64,000 nt of DNA from Jaminaea rosea (lineage: Eukaryota > Basidiomycota > Exobasidiomycetes > Microstromatales): NCBI RefSeq assembly GCF_003144245.1, contig NW_020289978.1, forward strand, positions 62,001 to 126,000, in the 5' to 3' direction. A program made the translations under genes and the position numbers. Each line of letters opens with the position of its first letter. The stretch's first letter is position 1. A model generated the notes under the pieces. That model was not told where the DNA came from and made no database searches. It was given only the letters and a program-made list of their open reading frames with translations. Of the stretch, positions 20,233-30,491 are shown piece by piece.

Positions 20233-20703
20233 GGCGGCTTGGCGGCCGCGCTGCGTGGGGTGGTCCTTTGAGTAGAGGAGGAGGATCCAAGTCTGATTAT
20301 CTCCTTGGTATCATTTGTGGAGCTAGAGTAAGATGATGAAGATCAATAGGGTAGTGATGAAGGTGTTGAAGAAAGGTAGCAAGCCAGTCGGTAGAAAGGA
20401 GTGAAAGCCAAAGCGACTCAATCGCCGCCCGCCGCCCGCCGCCCGCCGCGGGGAGACGAGACCAACCAACACTCGACTCGCTTGACATCGCTTCGCGCTT
20501 GCCGTACGCTCACGTTCACCATGCAACCGCCGGCTCAGTTGGCCAAGGCCTGTGGACAAGGGCATCATCATCGATTTCGACGGTAAGGCAAGAGCGGAAG
20601 GCGTGAATGAGTGACAAAGAGTATACAGTCACAGGACTAATGACAAGGAAAACACGATCGAAAAGCGAGAAGAGAAGAGCGCGAGTCGAGGCGAAGATTT
20701 GGA
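20233..20703. other. Spacer between Zn2Cys6 gene end and TBC gene start
   Basis: Both neighbours are on the minus strand, so this holds the Zn2Cys6 gene 3' UTR and the TBC promoter and 5' UTR. Small frames on either strand show no domain. It contains the GC-rich 7-mer repeat listed separately. Confidence 0.5.
20423..20452. repeat. GC-rich 7-bp tandem repeat (CCGCCCG)n
   Basis: About three and a half copies of a CCGCCCG unit followed by a GGGG run, about 190 bp upstream of the TBC gene start. The C-runs could form an i-motif, or a G-quadruplex on the minus strand, which is the coding strand of the TBC gene; this is inference from composition. Confidence 0.6.
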
Positions 20704-22490
20704 TCAAGAAGAAAAGGAGATGCCTGACCCGGACAAAGTAGTAGACGGCGATGGGAAGAAGGTGGGATGACGACGAAGTGGACGTGATCGGTGAGGTGAA
20801 GAGTTGAAGAGCTCGGGTCGCGAGCCTATTGTAGCAACTCTGGGCAGGTCGCTGCGTCTCGCAGATGTTGCTCGATTGATGGCGACGGATAAGGAGAGCC
20901 GAGGGGGGCTTGCGTGGCAACGCTGCTCATGAGGACCCGGCATCGAAAACACTGTCGAGCGGTCAGAGCCGGACTGCGAGGATGAGAGAGCCTGAGAGGA
21001 TGAGGAGATGAGGTGGTAGTGGGCAGGTGAGCTTGGCGCTACAGGCCCTTGCTTGTGGCCAAAGCGCATTGGCTGAGGCAGGCCAAGTGAGCCAATCTGA
21101 GTGAACAGAGATGGGCTGACGGTCAGCAATGTCGGTGCTGCGATCGCGCGCCTCTCTCGGACTGACCGATGGCAGAGTCGTCTTCTGTGGCATCTCGGGA
21201 GACGTTGATTGGCTTTCATGTTGCATAGCCGCCCATAGGATATCTAAGCCAGACTCGCCGGTCGAATCGCTCTCGTCGGTGCTTGATGACTATGGAATTG
21301 CGGAACAGCTGGTCAGTGCCGTAACTGCGGGAAACGAGACTCACTGCGCCTCTCACCTCGCTGCAGGACGTTGTATCGCTGGTACTCTCGGCCTTGTCGT
21401 AGACCGCCTGATCTCCCTCTGCCAGCATCTCACTACCATCTTCGCCACAAAACTGCAATTCAGTGACCCCGCTATCCGCCGCTGCCGTGCCAGTCATGCT
21501 AGCACGCACGGAAGACCTCGTGGTGTAGCGATGGCCTCCCGACTGACTGCGTGACAAATCCATCGTGTCATCGTCAGCGAGCGGGCGCTTGCCTGTCTCT
21601 GTATTGACTACGTCCGTCATGACCGCAGGAAAAGGGGTGATCCTTGCGCTCCAGTCCATCTCGCCCTCCTTCTCACTTGCCCTTTTCGTACGACGAGCCG
21701 ATCGAAGCGGTCCCACCGCGGGCGCCCTGTTGGACTTCATGTTGAGCTGCTTGACCCTTTCACGATCGGCATTGCGCATCTTTGCTCCAAAGTCGTAGCG
21801 ACAGACGATATTCTTGTTGCTGCGGCGAGAGCACGAGTCACAGGGCACGCCGCCAGAACATTTGCGCTTCGATGCTCGACAGGGCTCGCAGGCAACTGGC
21901 TGACGACGCTGCTTTGTCCGAAAGGAAGAGGCTACGGGTAGCAGGTCGGCGCTGTCGGATGCCGGGCCCGATGAGTGGGCATGATGACTATGGCTGTGCC
22001 ATGTCTGCTCAGCGTCGACGGCGCGGCGAAGAGGGAGGACCCGCAAGCCGTTTGGTCTGGCAGATGCTGCGGCGGGCCCTGCGCTACTGAGCGTTACTCG
22101 ACTGCGAGCCATGTCAAAGGATGCGGTAGGCGCGTAGGATAAGTTGGGATAGGTCGAAGCATGCAGCTGTCCAGCAGACATGCCTTCGTAGAAAGCACGA
22201 GGCGGAGACGAGGTCAACCTTGATCGTACGCACGCGCCGTCACGGTCACTCTTGACTTTGATGCGGGGAGGGCGGATGGTGGTGGTCGTGGTGCGGATCA
22301 AAGATTGGGAGACAGAGGCAGACAGATTACCGACGACGAGGTCAATGACGATGAAGAGCTTGCGACTACTGCTCCGTTGCCATCTGGCAGTCTGCGCCGC
22401 CGCGGCATCATCGCCGACTAGGACGCCCGCCACCTCACCATCCGCCCCCCTCGAGGACGACGTCCCGCACCGCACCCTTTGCTCGCTCAT
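20704..22490 (-). CDS. Zn2Cys6 transcription factor
   Basis: Three exons on the minus strand: (22490 or 22181)-21357, 21289-21167, 21096-20704. The introns 21356-21290 (GTGAGA...CATAG, CTGAC branch) and 21166-21097 (GTCAGT...CTCAG, CTGAC branch) are both phase 0. From the ATG at 22181 (MSAGQLHAST) the product is 446 residues; the ATG at 22490 adds 103 residues that look less protein-like. The fungal binuclear cluster is clear: CEPC, six residues, C, five, C, two, C, nine, C (C98-C127 by the shorter model), followed by basic residues. No fungal-specific middle homology region is visible; the rest is Ser-rich and disordered, with LDILWAAMQ as a possible activating helix. The target genes are unknown. 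The second intron has a GTCAGT donor, weaker than usual here. Confidence 0.8.
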
Positions 22491-24028
22491 CTCAACACTG
22501 CTGCGCTGCCGCGACGACGCCGAGCAGGACCCTGCTTTGTCCTGCGATTCTGGTGATCAGTGGCATCAACGACTGAAGAGACGTATCCGCCGCGGGCCGT
22601 GATAGGGCCGGCTCGGGGCGTGCGATTGCGGCGGGATGCCCCGAGAGGAGCATCACGGCCGGCGAAAGATGCGAACGAGGCGGGCACGGAGTTGCGAGTA
22701 CATATTCAGGGCGGATGATGAGCTCGGTCTGGTCATCCATTTTCCAGGAAGACGAGTGGGAATAAAGGACTGCGGTTGCGGATGAGCATGACGGCCCGTC
22801 GAGGCCGCTTCGCGTCCACAACCCGGCCACGTTGCGGTCCTTGAATGTGGCTCCGAGGTTGAGAATACTCACTATTGACACTAGCTCCTGCTCTTGATGC
22901 GCATCGCACGTAGCTTTCTCGTGCGGATCAGCTGTGACGAAGCCTCCTTCTGGCTCATCGTCAAGCTCCGGATTCGCGTCAGGCGCGCGCGCGTGTGTTA
23001 ATGCCTAGCTGGGTAATCTTCGATGGCGACGATGCCCCTGTCGACACATTCTGGAGATCCTGGCCTGCGCCAGCATCCCCTGTTGCGGAACAGCAACTTG
23101 ATTGACGATATTTCGAGACGTCTCAGTGTCCCTCAAGCCATGAATCTTGCACCCTTGTCTCAACCATCCTTGCTCGCTCTGTGATGAGCTTCGTCGAACT
23201 GAAGAGCCGTCATGCCGAACGATGCCGTTGGCGCTGCTCGCCGCACGACGACGCCCAAGGGGGCCAGCCACACTGCAAGGACGGCGCACGCACGAGAAAG
23301 AGGGGGCAGGCATGGCGAGCGAGCGGGCAGGCGGGCAGGCAGTCAGACAGGCGTCAGACAGGCGCAGAAGCGGCATCGTCGGCGGGCGCGGCCCTTTCTG
23401 TCCAGCTGCTGCCCTGCTTTTGGTCCGTCACGCCGCCCGCCAAGGAGAAAGCTCGCGAGGAGTCGTCAACCACGTCCTCCTCCTGAATCTTGTCCCATCT
23501 CATCGCCGATCGCTCCTCCCTCCCTCCTTCCCTGCCCTGACCTTGCCCCCTTCGACCTCCTCACTGCTGCTACTGCTACGAGCCACTGGTTGGCATCACC
23601 ACGATATCACACTTGCTAGCACAAGACCTACCACCTTCGTTTGATACGACCAGCGACCACCATTGCGCCTGCCGCAAAGCGGCTCAAGATTACCTCCCCT
23701 CCCCTTTCGCCCTCCTCCTTTTTTCCCTGCTTGGCCCTTGGCCCTGGGCCCTCATTGAGCTGCTTTGGTAGCGCAAAGCCGCACCATTATCATTTTGCTT
23801 CCACCTTTCCACGACCGGCTCCCATTGGCCTATCACCTCATCTCACCGTCTCGACGTCTCGATTTCGCCCTGGCTTGGTGAAGAAAGGTTGATCCTAGAG
23901 TCGCCCAGCCTTCCCCACAATCTCGACTCAAGGCCACCCCACCCTTGTACCCTATCAGCGCCAGCTGATCAACCCCCCAATCACCTTCCTCCTCTCTACC
24001 TCGACCACTCCTCTGCAGCACTGCCGCA
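22491..24028. other. 1.5-kb gene-poor region upstream of the KNH-like gene
   Basis: I find no supported gene. A 129-codon minus frame (22881-22492) and overlapping plus frames near 23150-23640 have no recognisable domain and compete with one another. Around 23310-23370 there is an imperfect direct repeat of caggcg/cagacaggc-type units. From about 23460 to 24000 the plus strand is strongly pyrimidine-rich with many CCTCC/TTCC runs. This looks like promoter and a long 5' UTR, possibly with an intron, of the gene at 24029. Confidence 0.5.
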
Positions 24029-25972
24029 ATGGTCATTCCTCAGCGAAGCCTTGCAGCGGTAGCCCTGCTGCTCGCCATCTCCCCTTCGCTGTCATCTGCA
24101 GCCTCGAATCTGCCCCATTACGCCGATCTCCGAGGCGGCCAGACGCTCGCAGCGACCAGCAATGCCTCTGTCACGAGCTCAACGCTCCTCGACCTCGTCG
24201 ACGTGACCCTCAATGCGCCCAAGAACGCCGTCACCTGTGACTCGGTCGACATTACGTGGGAGTGGGACATGAATGGCACGCCTCCCTCCGACCCCATCGC
24301 TGTTAGCATCATCGATGCCAGCACTCTTGGCGCCGTCGCGACGCCTGGTAGTCGACGCAGGTTCGCCTCTGCACGCCATGGCACCATGATCAAGAAGAGG
24401 GCAGCGTCCGTCCGAGGCACCGTGCTTCCTGGCGCAGCATCGATACCCTTCAACGAAGTCAGCTACAGCTGGTCGCCCGTCAAGATTCAGCCGGGCTCGT
24501 ACCGCCTACTTCTGACTATCCTCTCGTCTGGCGAGTCCGTCGTCTCGGATCCCTTTCCCGTCGGGAGAGGTTCGACGGCTTGCTTTTCAAGCTCGCCTAC
24601 TGCAGCCAGCTCCTCGGCAGCTAGCCCATTGGCTACATCTTCCAGTTCCAGCAATGCGGAGCCCGCCGCCTCTTCATCTGATGCCGAGCCATCTGCCAGC
24701 AGCATCACTGCTCCGGCCGCGACGGACTCTTCCTCCTCTCCTTCCTCGTCACCATCTCAAGCCTCTGCATCTTCGTCAGACCACCACAGCAACAAGGCCG
24801 CTATCGCAGCTGGGGTTGCCATCCCTCTCCTCTTGATTGCCGTCCTTGCTTACGCTTGGCGACTTTGGAAGAAGCAAAAGAGCGAGCAAGCCGACAGCGT
24901 GTCCAGCCGCCCAGCCTGGGCCGAGAAGTTCTTTGGCGGAGGTAGCAGCAGCGGGTCTATCCAGCGACAGGTTTCGCCCTCTCAATCCTCCGGTCATCGC
25001 CGCGAGATATCGGGACCTGGCTTGGCGACGCCTGCCGGTCTTGCCGCCGTCGCTGGCATGGTGCCCGTCGAGCTGCGCAAGGAGAAGGACGAGATGGCTT
25101 TGCGAGCTGTTCCTCCTCCCAACGTTCCCTACTCTCCTGACATGCAAGACCTTGACGACCGACCGGAGCACTGGATTAACTTCTCAGACAATGATGTTCG
25201 CGGGGCTCAGCCCTTGAGCGCCGCTGTCATCGCCGAATCTGCCAGAGACTCGGGCCGCCTCACACCCTATGACAACAGCGGCAAGCCAGCTGGACTATAC
25301 GGTCAGGGACGCAACGTCCCTTTACGCCCCGAGTCGTCTCAGTGTCCGTCGAGTAGCGGCTCCATCTCGACTTTTGGCAACGACCCCCGACGAGCCAGCG
25401 CCGCCAGTGGTGTTAGCATCGGTCGCGACCTCATTGCTGCTCTGCCACAGCCACCTTCTCACAAGCATTCAGTCCCCTCGTCCTCGGCGCACTCGATCTC
25501 GCCCTTTGCAGACCCGCCTGCGCCTGCCCCCGAAGACCTTGCTCAGGCTCTCACCCAGCACCAAGAGGGCAACAAGACGGTCGAGTCGTCTGTTAGCAAG
25601 CCATCCGTCCAACGATCAGACTCAAGTGGCAGCTCCTTCGGCGTCAGGCGCAAGCCTGTGCCCAGGATCTCGGTGGCTGGGACCAGCAGCAGCGACTCCA
25701 AGGTCGCAGGCGATGGCGAGGGTCCGTTTGGCAATGAGCACGCCATTGAGCTCGTGCCCGACACCGATGAGCACAGGATCTCGATGGAAGCCTCGACTTC
25801 GATTCCTATTCAGTCGGTGGCTGATGCTCGCGCGCCTTCGCCCATCGAGCAGCTCACAGTACCACGAGAGAATGCTGGCAGGGCCTCAGACGACGCTCAA
25901 GCTTATCATCTGAGCGTTGCCCGCCAATCTGGCTTCGATGTCAGCTTCACCATGGGAGACAGCGACAAATGA
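24029..25972 (+). CDS. KNH/Kre9-like single-pass cell-surface protein
   Basis: Intronless, 647 residues. A signal peptide is evident (residues 1-25, AVALLLAISPSLSSAAS). The extracellular part up to about 180 resembles the Kre9/Knh1 N-terminal beta-sandwich seen in Ser/Thr-rich fungal wall proteins: LNAPKNAVTCDSVDITWEW...SVIIDASTLG, then VKIQPGSYRLLLTILSSGE...SDPFPV. A Ser/Ala-rich, probably O-mannosylated stalk (about 185-250) leads to one membrane helix (about 256-279, AAIAAGVAIPLLLIAVLAYAW) with basic KKQK on the inner side. A ~360-residue cytoplasmic tail rich in Ser/Pro with RKPVPR- and FG-like motifs follows. The layout resembles wall-stress sensors of the Wsc/Mid2 kind, but no WSC domain is present, so sensor function is inference. 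Confidence 0.85.
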   Translation: MVIPQRSLAAVALLLAISPSLSSAASNLPHYADLRGGQTLAATSNASVTSSTLLDLVDVTLNAPKNAVTCDSVDITWEWDMNGTPPSDPIAVSIIDASTLGAVATPGSRRRFASARHGTMIKKRAASVRGTVLPGAASIPFNEVSYSWSPVKIQPGSYRLLLTILSSGESVVSDPFPVGRGSTACFSSSPTAASSSAASPLATSSSSSNAEPAASSSDAEPSASSITAPAATDSSSSPSSSPSQASASSSDHHSNKAAIAAGVAIPLLLIAVLAYAWRLWKKQKSEQADSVSSRPAWAEKFFGGGSSSGSIQRQVSPSQSSGHRREISGPGLATPAGLAAVAGMVPVELRKEKDEMALRAVPPPNVPYSPDMQDLDDRPEHWINFSDNDVRGAQPLSAAVIAESARDSGRLTPYDNSGKPAGLYGQGRNVPLRPESSQCPSSSGSISTFGNDPRRASAASGVSIGRDLIAALPQPPSHKHSVPSSSAHSISPFADPPAPAPEDLAQALTQHQEGNKTVESSVSKPSVQRSDSSGSSFGVRRKPVPRISVAGTSSSDSKVAGDGEGPFGNEHAIELVPDTDEHRISMEASTSIPIQSVADARAPSPIEQLTVPRENAGRASDDAQAYHLSVARQSGFDVSFTMGDSDK

Positions 25973-26988
25973 GCCGACGCGCCCAAGCCTCACACCAATT
26001 AGCGAACGCAGCTGCGCCCAAGTACGCACGACCGCAGATCATACCCATCCTTCACGTCGTCATCTCGAAAATAACGCACGCACACGGTGGCCAACCCTCG
26101 TAACGCTGAGCGCTCTTCGATGAGCAGCACCTCGTAGGCGGTTGGTCCTTGTGCTGCTTCGCTTCCTTCTCCCTTCTCCTTCGCGCCTCGTTCGCCCCAC
26201 TACCTTCCTCGATCGTAACAGAACCGTCCCCTACTACAGCACCCCACTTTCTTACCAATCCCGTTGACAGGCAATCCGCTTTGATCGGCCATTCCCCGTC
26301 ACCCGTATCTTCTCTTTAGCGTGGAGCATGGCTGGTGCCACTCCCTTGCCACCCCTCAACCCCCCATCTCAGCTACTTGAAAATAGCCTTCCGTCTGCGC
26401 AGAGCGCATCGACCATCTCCCCCCATTCTTCGCTCTCGCGCTCTCGTCTCGTCAGTCAATTCGATAGTTCCTTTGTCTTTCCTGTGTTGTATGCCGTTTT
26501 GCTGACTGGCTTGACCGGCTTGTAATCGCTCGCTGCTAGCGCCTTGCGCCTGGCCCTGGGTTGCGTCTTGGCTTGCTTTGCTTGCCCTGAGGCGGCGCCC
26601 GCGTCGTCCACACTCGAGCTTTGAACGGAAGCGCGGCTCGAAGATGCGCCTCGCCCATTTGCTCAGGATCAGTCTTGCGACGAGACGATTGCCGCTGCTT
26701 TCCCTTCTACGCTCGCCACTTGTCCCTTCCTGAGCCAGTCAGCGACGGCGCCTGTTAGACTCATACTACTCTCCCATCACCTCGAAGTGCCAGGATAGCC
26801 ATCAAGTAAACTACCTGCGCCGCCTCATTTTCGGAGGCGTTGTGGGCGGGGGCGAAAAGCGTTAGCTCCACACCTCATCACTACTTCGACGACCCCACAT
26901 CGTCATCCTTAATCACTACACTCCAGTATCGGCCCTTTGAACTCGTCTGTCCAAATCGCAACGGCATCGCCGCTGCCATATTGCCACC
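25973..26988. other. Spacer: KNH-like 3' UTR and SIZ1 promoter/5' UTR
   Basis: About 1 kb between two plus-strand genes. Pyrimidine-rich tracts occur at 26150-26300 and 26320-26460. No convincing coding frame on either strand. Confidence 0.5.
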
Positions 26989-29900
26989 ATGGCGTCGACG
27001 GCTGCCAGTGGTAGTGGCACTGTGAGCGAGTCGGAAGTCCAGGTGAGTAACGCTCTCGACCTCAACATTGATCAGCAGGAGCAGTCGTCTGACGAGATGG
27101 AGATCCCCTTTTGACTGCACGCACAGCGAGCTCGCTCCTCGCTCGCTTCCATGACCGTCGTTGAGCTCAAAGGCACGCTTCGAGATTTCGCCTCTCATTG
27201 CGGCGCTCGAGTGGCCGTCTCTGGAACCAAGATGGCCCTGATCAATCGTATCGGCGATCAGCTCACGTCCTGGATGCACAGCATGCGATGGTACGAGCTA
27301 CGAGAGGCGATACGTCTGATCAGCGCTCCGCGAGATTCCAAAGGCAGCCTGCTTGCTACCTCAGGCTCCAACGGGGCTGGCAGCGCCGGTTCAGCATCAG
27401 GCTCAAGCTCAGCGGCAGCTGCTTCAGCGTGGGCAAACACCATGGCAAGCAGCTACGGACCGGGAAGCAACGGAGTCCGACAGAATACCTCTTCGCTGCC
27501 AGGCTATAACCGTTCCATGGTAGGTGCAGGAGGAGCGGCGGGACAGGGGAGGATGCCATCGACGATTGGAGGAGTGCCCTCTAACAAACTGCCTGCTGCT
27601 CGCCCGGGTCCATCGATGGGCTACGTGGGACAGCCTGGATCATCAAGCGCACTTCGCACAGCAGGTCAGTAGATGTCTCGCACTATGATCGAGCAATGAG
27701 CCCCCCCCCCCCCCCCCGGTCTGACTCTCTCATCCGCTCTGCCCGTCCACAGCCCACACTCCATCACGGCTCAACTTCAAGCCATCGCCCTTTTGGAAGA
27801 TTCAAGAATTCGTCAGTCCCATCATCGTTCTCGCAGAAGCAGCAGCTCAGAATCGCAGAACTGGCAACATCGATCTACGCCTCAATCCTCAACACAACAG
27901 CCTCATCAAGATGCCCAACTCAAGCTATCAAGTCAGGCTCTTCTGCACCACAAAGGCTGCGGCCGAGATAGCGGAACGCTCCCCCAACCACTCTGCCCAC
28001 ATAGACTTCCCCATGTCCTGCGAGCTTCGAATAAATGGCAACCTCTACAGCTCGAGCCTCAAGGGCAGCAAAAAGATGCCAGGTCGAGTACCGCCTCCTA
28101 ATTTGGCCAAGGACAAGACCTTGATGACCAGGGACGGAATGGTCAATAAGATTGAGCTCGTATATGCCAACGTCAGCCAAAAGCACGTCATGGCCGTCGC
28201 CCTCTGCTCCTATACGAGCGTTGACACAATCGTCTCCAAGCTTCGGCAGGACAAGTACAAGACACGAGAGGAGATCGTGGGGACAATGAAGAAGGCTGCG
28301 GCCGAGGACGACATCGAAGTCGGCACGTCGACGCTCAGTCTGCGCGATCCTCTCAGCTACACACGCATTCAAGCGCCATGCCGATCAGTCCACTGTTCTC
28401 ACACACAGTGTTTCGACGCCTCCTTCTACTTTATGAGCAACGAGCAGAGCCCGACTTGGACGTGCCCGCACTGCTCCAAGACGCTGCGGCCCGAAGATCT
28501 CTTCATCGATGGCTACTTCGACGACATTCTCAAGAGAGTGCCAGAGGACGAAGACAACGTCGAGGTGGACCCTGACGGCAGTTGGCATACTCGCGATGGC
28601 AAGGTCACCTCGTCGAGCAAGGCTATCCCGCCTGCTGCCAAGGCCAGCTTAGCAGACACGACTGGCGTAGCAGGCGCTACCAAGGCCGAAGTTCCCTCGC
28701 CTCAGCTAGTCACGAAGCAAGAGCGAGACCCAAGTGTCAGCGACTTGCCGCCGGCTACCCCGACCCCCCCTGTAGCTCCGCAAAATGGCATTTCTCCCTC
28801 GGCAGAGATCGTCACTCTCGAAGACTCGCCCACGCCGCCGCCGGCCTCTGCTCGGCTCACAACGTCCCATTCAGAGTCTGCCAATGGCGCATCCGGCTCA
28901 TCGTCCCACGCTCCTGTCGAATTGGGCACGCCGACTGGCCTCTCTGCGCCATCTGCTGCGGGCCCATCTCGCTCCACAGCCCTCTCCTCTCGCGGGCAGT
29001 CCGCACATGAAGCCATTGACCTTACTCTCAGCGACAGCGACGATGAGCCCCCATCCCCTCCTCCTCCAACTCGGCGCCCTCCTACGCAGCCGTCTACAGC
29101 TGCGATCAGAGCAGGACAGGCCTTGAGTGGTGGAGGCAGCAGCAGCAGCGGCAGCAACCTATCTCGTGCTTTCGGCATGCCGCCACCAGAGGTGCGCTCG
29201 GCCATGGCTCACGGGCTGCCCGCCAATGGCGTACTGCATCACTCACCGCACAACGACTTGCGTCCAGCGACTGCCTCTCCCGTGACCAGCCATGGATTTA
29301 GTCAATGGGCCAACTCCTCCAACGTTCCCTCGACGAGCCGACCCTCCCTGCCTCAGCAGTCCTCTTTCTCAGCCGGCATGACTGCGGCGGACGCTTATGC
29401 TCGCCCCTTCCCTGGCCAAGCAGGCTGGCCTCCATCCCGGTCGCAAGATCAACGAGCGCCGATCAATGGCGCGCCACTGGCGTCATCATCGTCGTCCTCG
29501 ACGTCGGTCGCAACCGCCACTGCGCCGCCTGCTCCTGCCGAGACGTCGAGCTTCGGGGCACGCCTTGCCCGATTCAGGCAGGCGAACGGTTCGCAAGAGC
29601 CGACCGCCCCGCTGTGGCCACCACCGCCGGCGGCGACGAACACCAGCATCAGTAGCAGCGCCACCAGCAGTAGCAACCACGCCTCTAGCCCAAATTCGTC
29701 CTCTGCGACGCTCGAGACCCGCAATGGCGTACCAGCGTCCTCCTCGGCCGTGCGCGCTCGAGACACAGAGGACGATGCCGAAGAGGATGCCAGCACCTTG
29801 GCCCCAGCAAGCAAGCGACTCCGTCGGACCGACTCGACCGAAGCTCAACGGCCGGAGGAGAGCTCTCCCGCCCCCGTGGTCAACGGAGCCAGCACTAGCA

Positions 29901-30280
29901 CAGGGAGCGCGACTGCTGATGCCTCGCGTGTTTCAACCCCTCTGCCTTCAGTCTCGCCCTCCCCGCCTCCCTCTGCACAACGCCGCCAGCCACGTCGCTC
30001 TGGTGCGCCGGTCAACTATGACGAGCAAGACGATGAAGAAGACGAAGATGATGATGAGCCTGTGCGGGGGCCGAGGCGGGCTAGACCGGAGGCAGGGGCA
30101 GGTAACAGTAGCGTGGATAGCACATCAGGGGAGCAGAGTGCAGATCAAGAGTTCGACGAGCTTAGCGACAGCGGTGAGTAAGCGCTGTGGCTCGACGGTT
30201 GGTCAAACATCAAGCTGATTGTTCTTCTCCCGTCCTCCTCCGTCTCGCTACCAGCATTCGACCAGGTAGAGGATGCATGA
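26989..30280 (+). CDS. SIZ1: SIZ/PIAS-type SUMO E3 ligase
   Basis: Four exons: 26989-27042, 27127-27664, 27753-30173, 30255-30280; 1012 residues. Domains in order: an N-terminal SAP domain (about 27-63, MTVVELKGTLRDFASHCGAR), a PINIT domain (about 200-345, PFWKIQEFVSPIIVL...SCELRINGNLY), an SP-RING (about 400-445, RIQAPCRSVHCSHTQCFDAS...WTCPHCSKTL) with the expected Cys/His ligands, and a SUMO-interacting motif EAIDLTLSDSDDE near residue 618. It should direct SUMO transfer from Ubc9 to nuclear substrates. The long C-terminal half is Ser/Pro/Ala-rich. Exon 4 is inferred: without it the frame stops at 30181 (SDSGE); with it the end reads FDQVEDA, more like relatives. Intron 2 contains a 17-C homopolymer. 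The gene is tail-to-tail with NOP9. Confidence 0.93.
27701..27717 (+). repeat. Homopolymer C17 in SIZ1 intron 2
   Basis: Seventeen consecutive C, lying directly upstream of the likely branch site (ctgac, 27721-27725) of the intron 27665-27752. Its length may be unstable or miscounted in assembly. Confidence 0.85.
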
Positions 30281-30491
30281 AGCGCAGTGGGAGGAGACCC
30301 AACTTCAAAGTCATGGTTTCCGCGTATACGGCATCACCCATATGTACTTCTCAATATCATCCGTCCCGCATCGTTCATCTCTCCCTCTCCTCCCACTCGA
30401 TACCATCAGAGGTGTCACATGATCTAATCGATCGATGTCAATTTTGGTTGATTCCAGTCTGACAAGATTGTGTATTGCAGATGCAAAATGC

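Noticed and set aside
20516-21226. Separate small minus-strand genes after the Zn2Cys6 frame
   Set aside because: They are exons 2 and 3 of the Zn2Cys6 gene once two phase-0 introns with CTGAC branch sites are removed, or shadows of them.
22492-22881. 129-codon minus-strand frame upstream of the Zn2Cys6 gene as an extra first exon
   Set aside because: Its composition is poor, no good splice join to the Zn2Cys6 frame was found, and other frames there are equally open.
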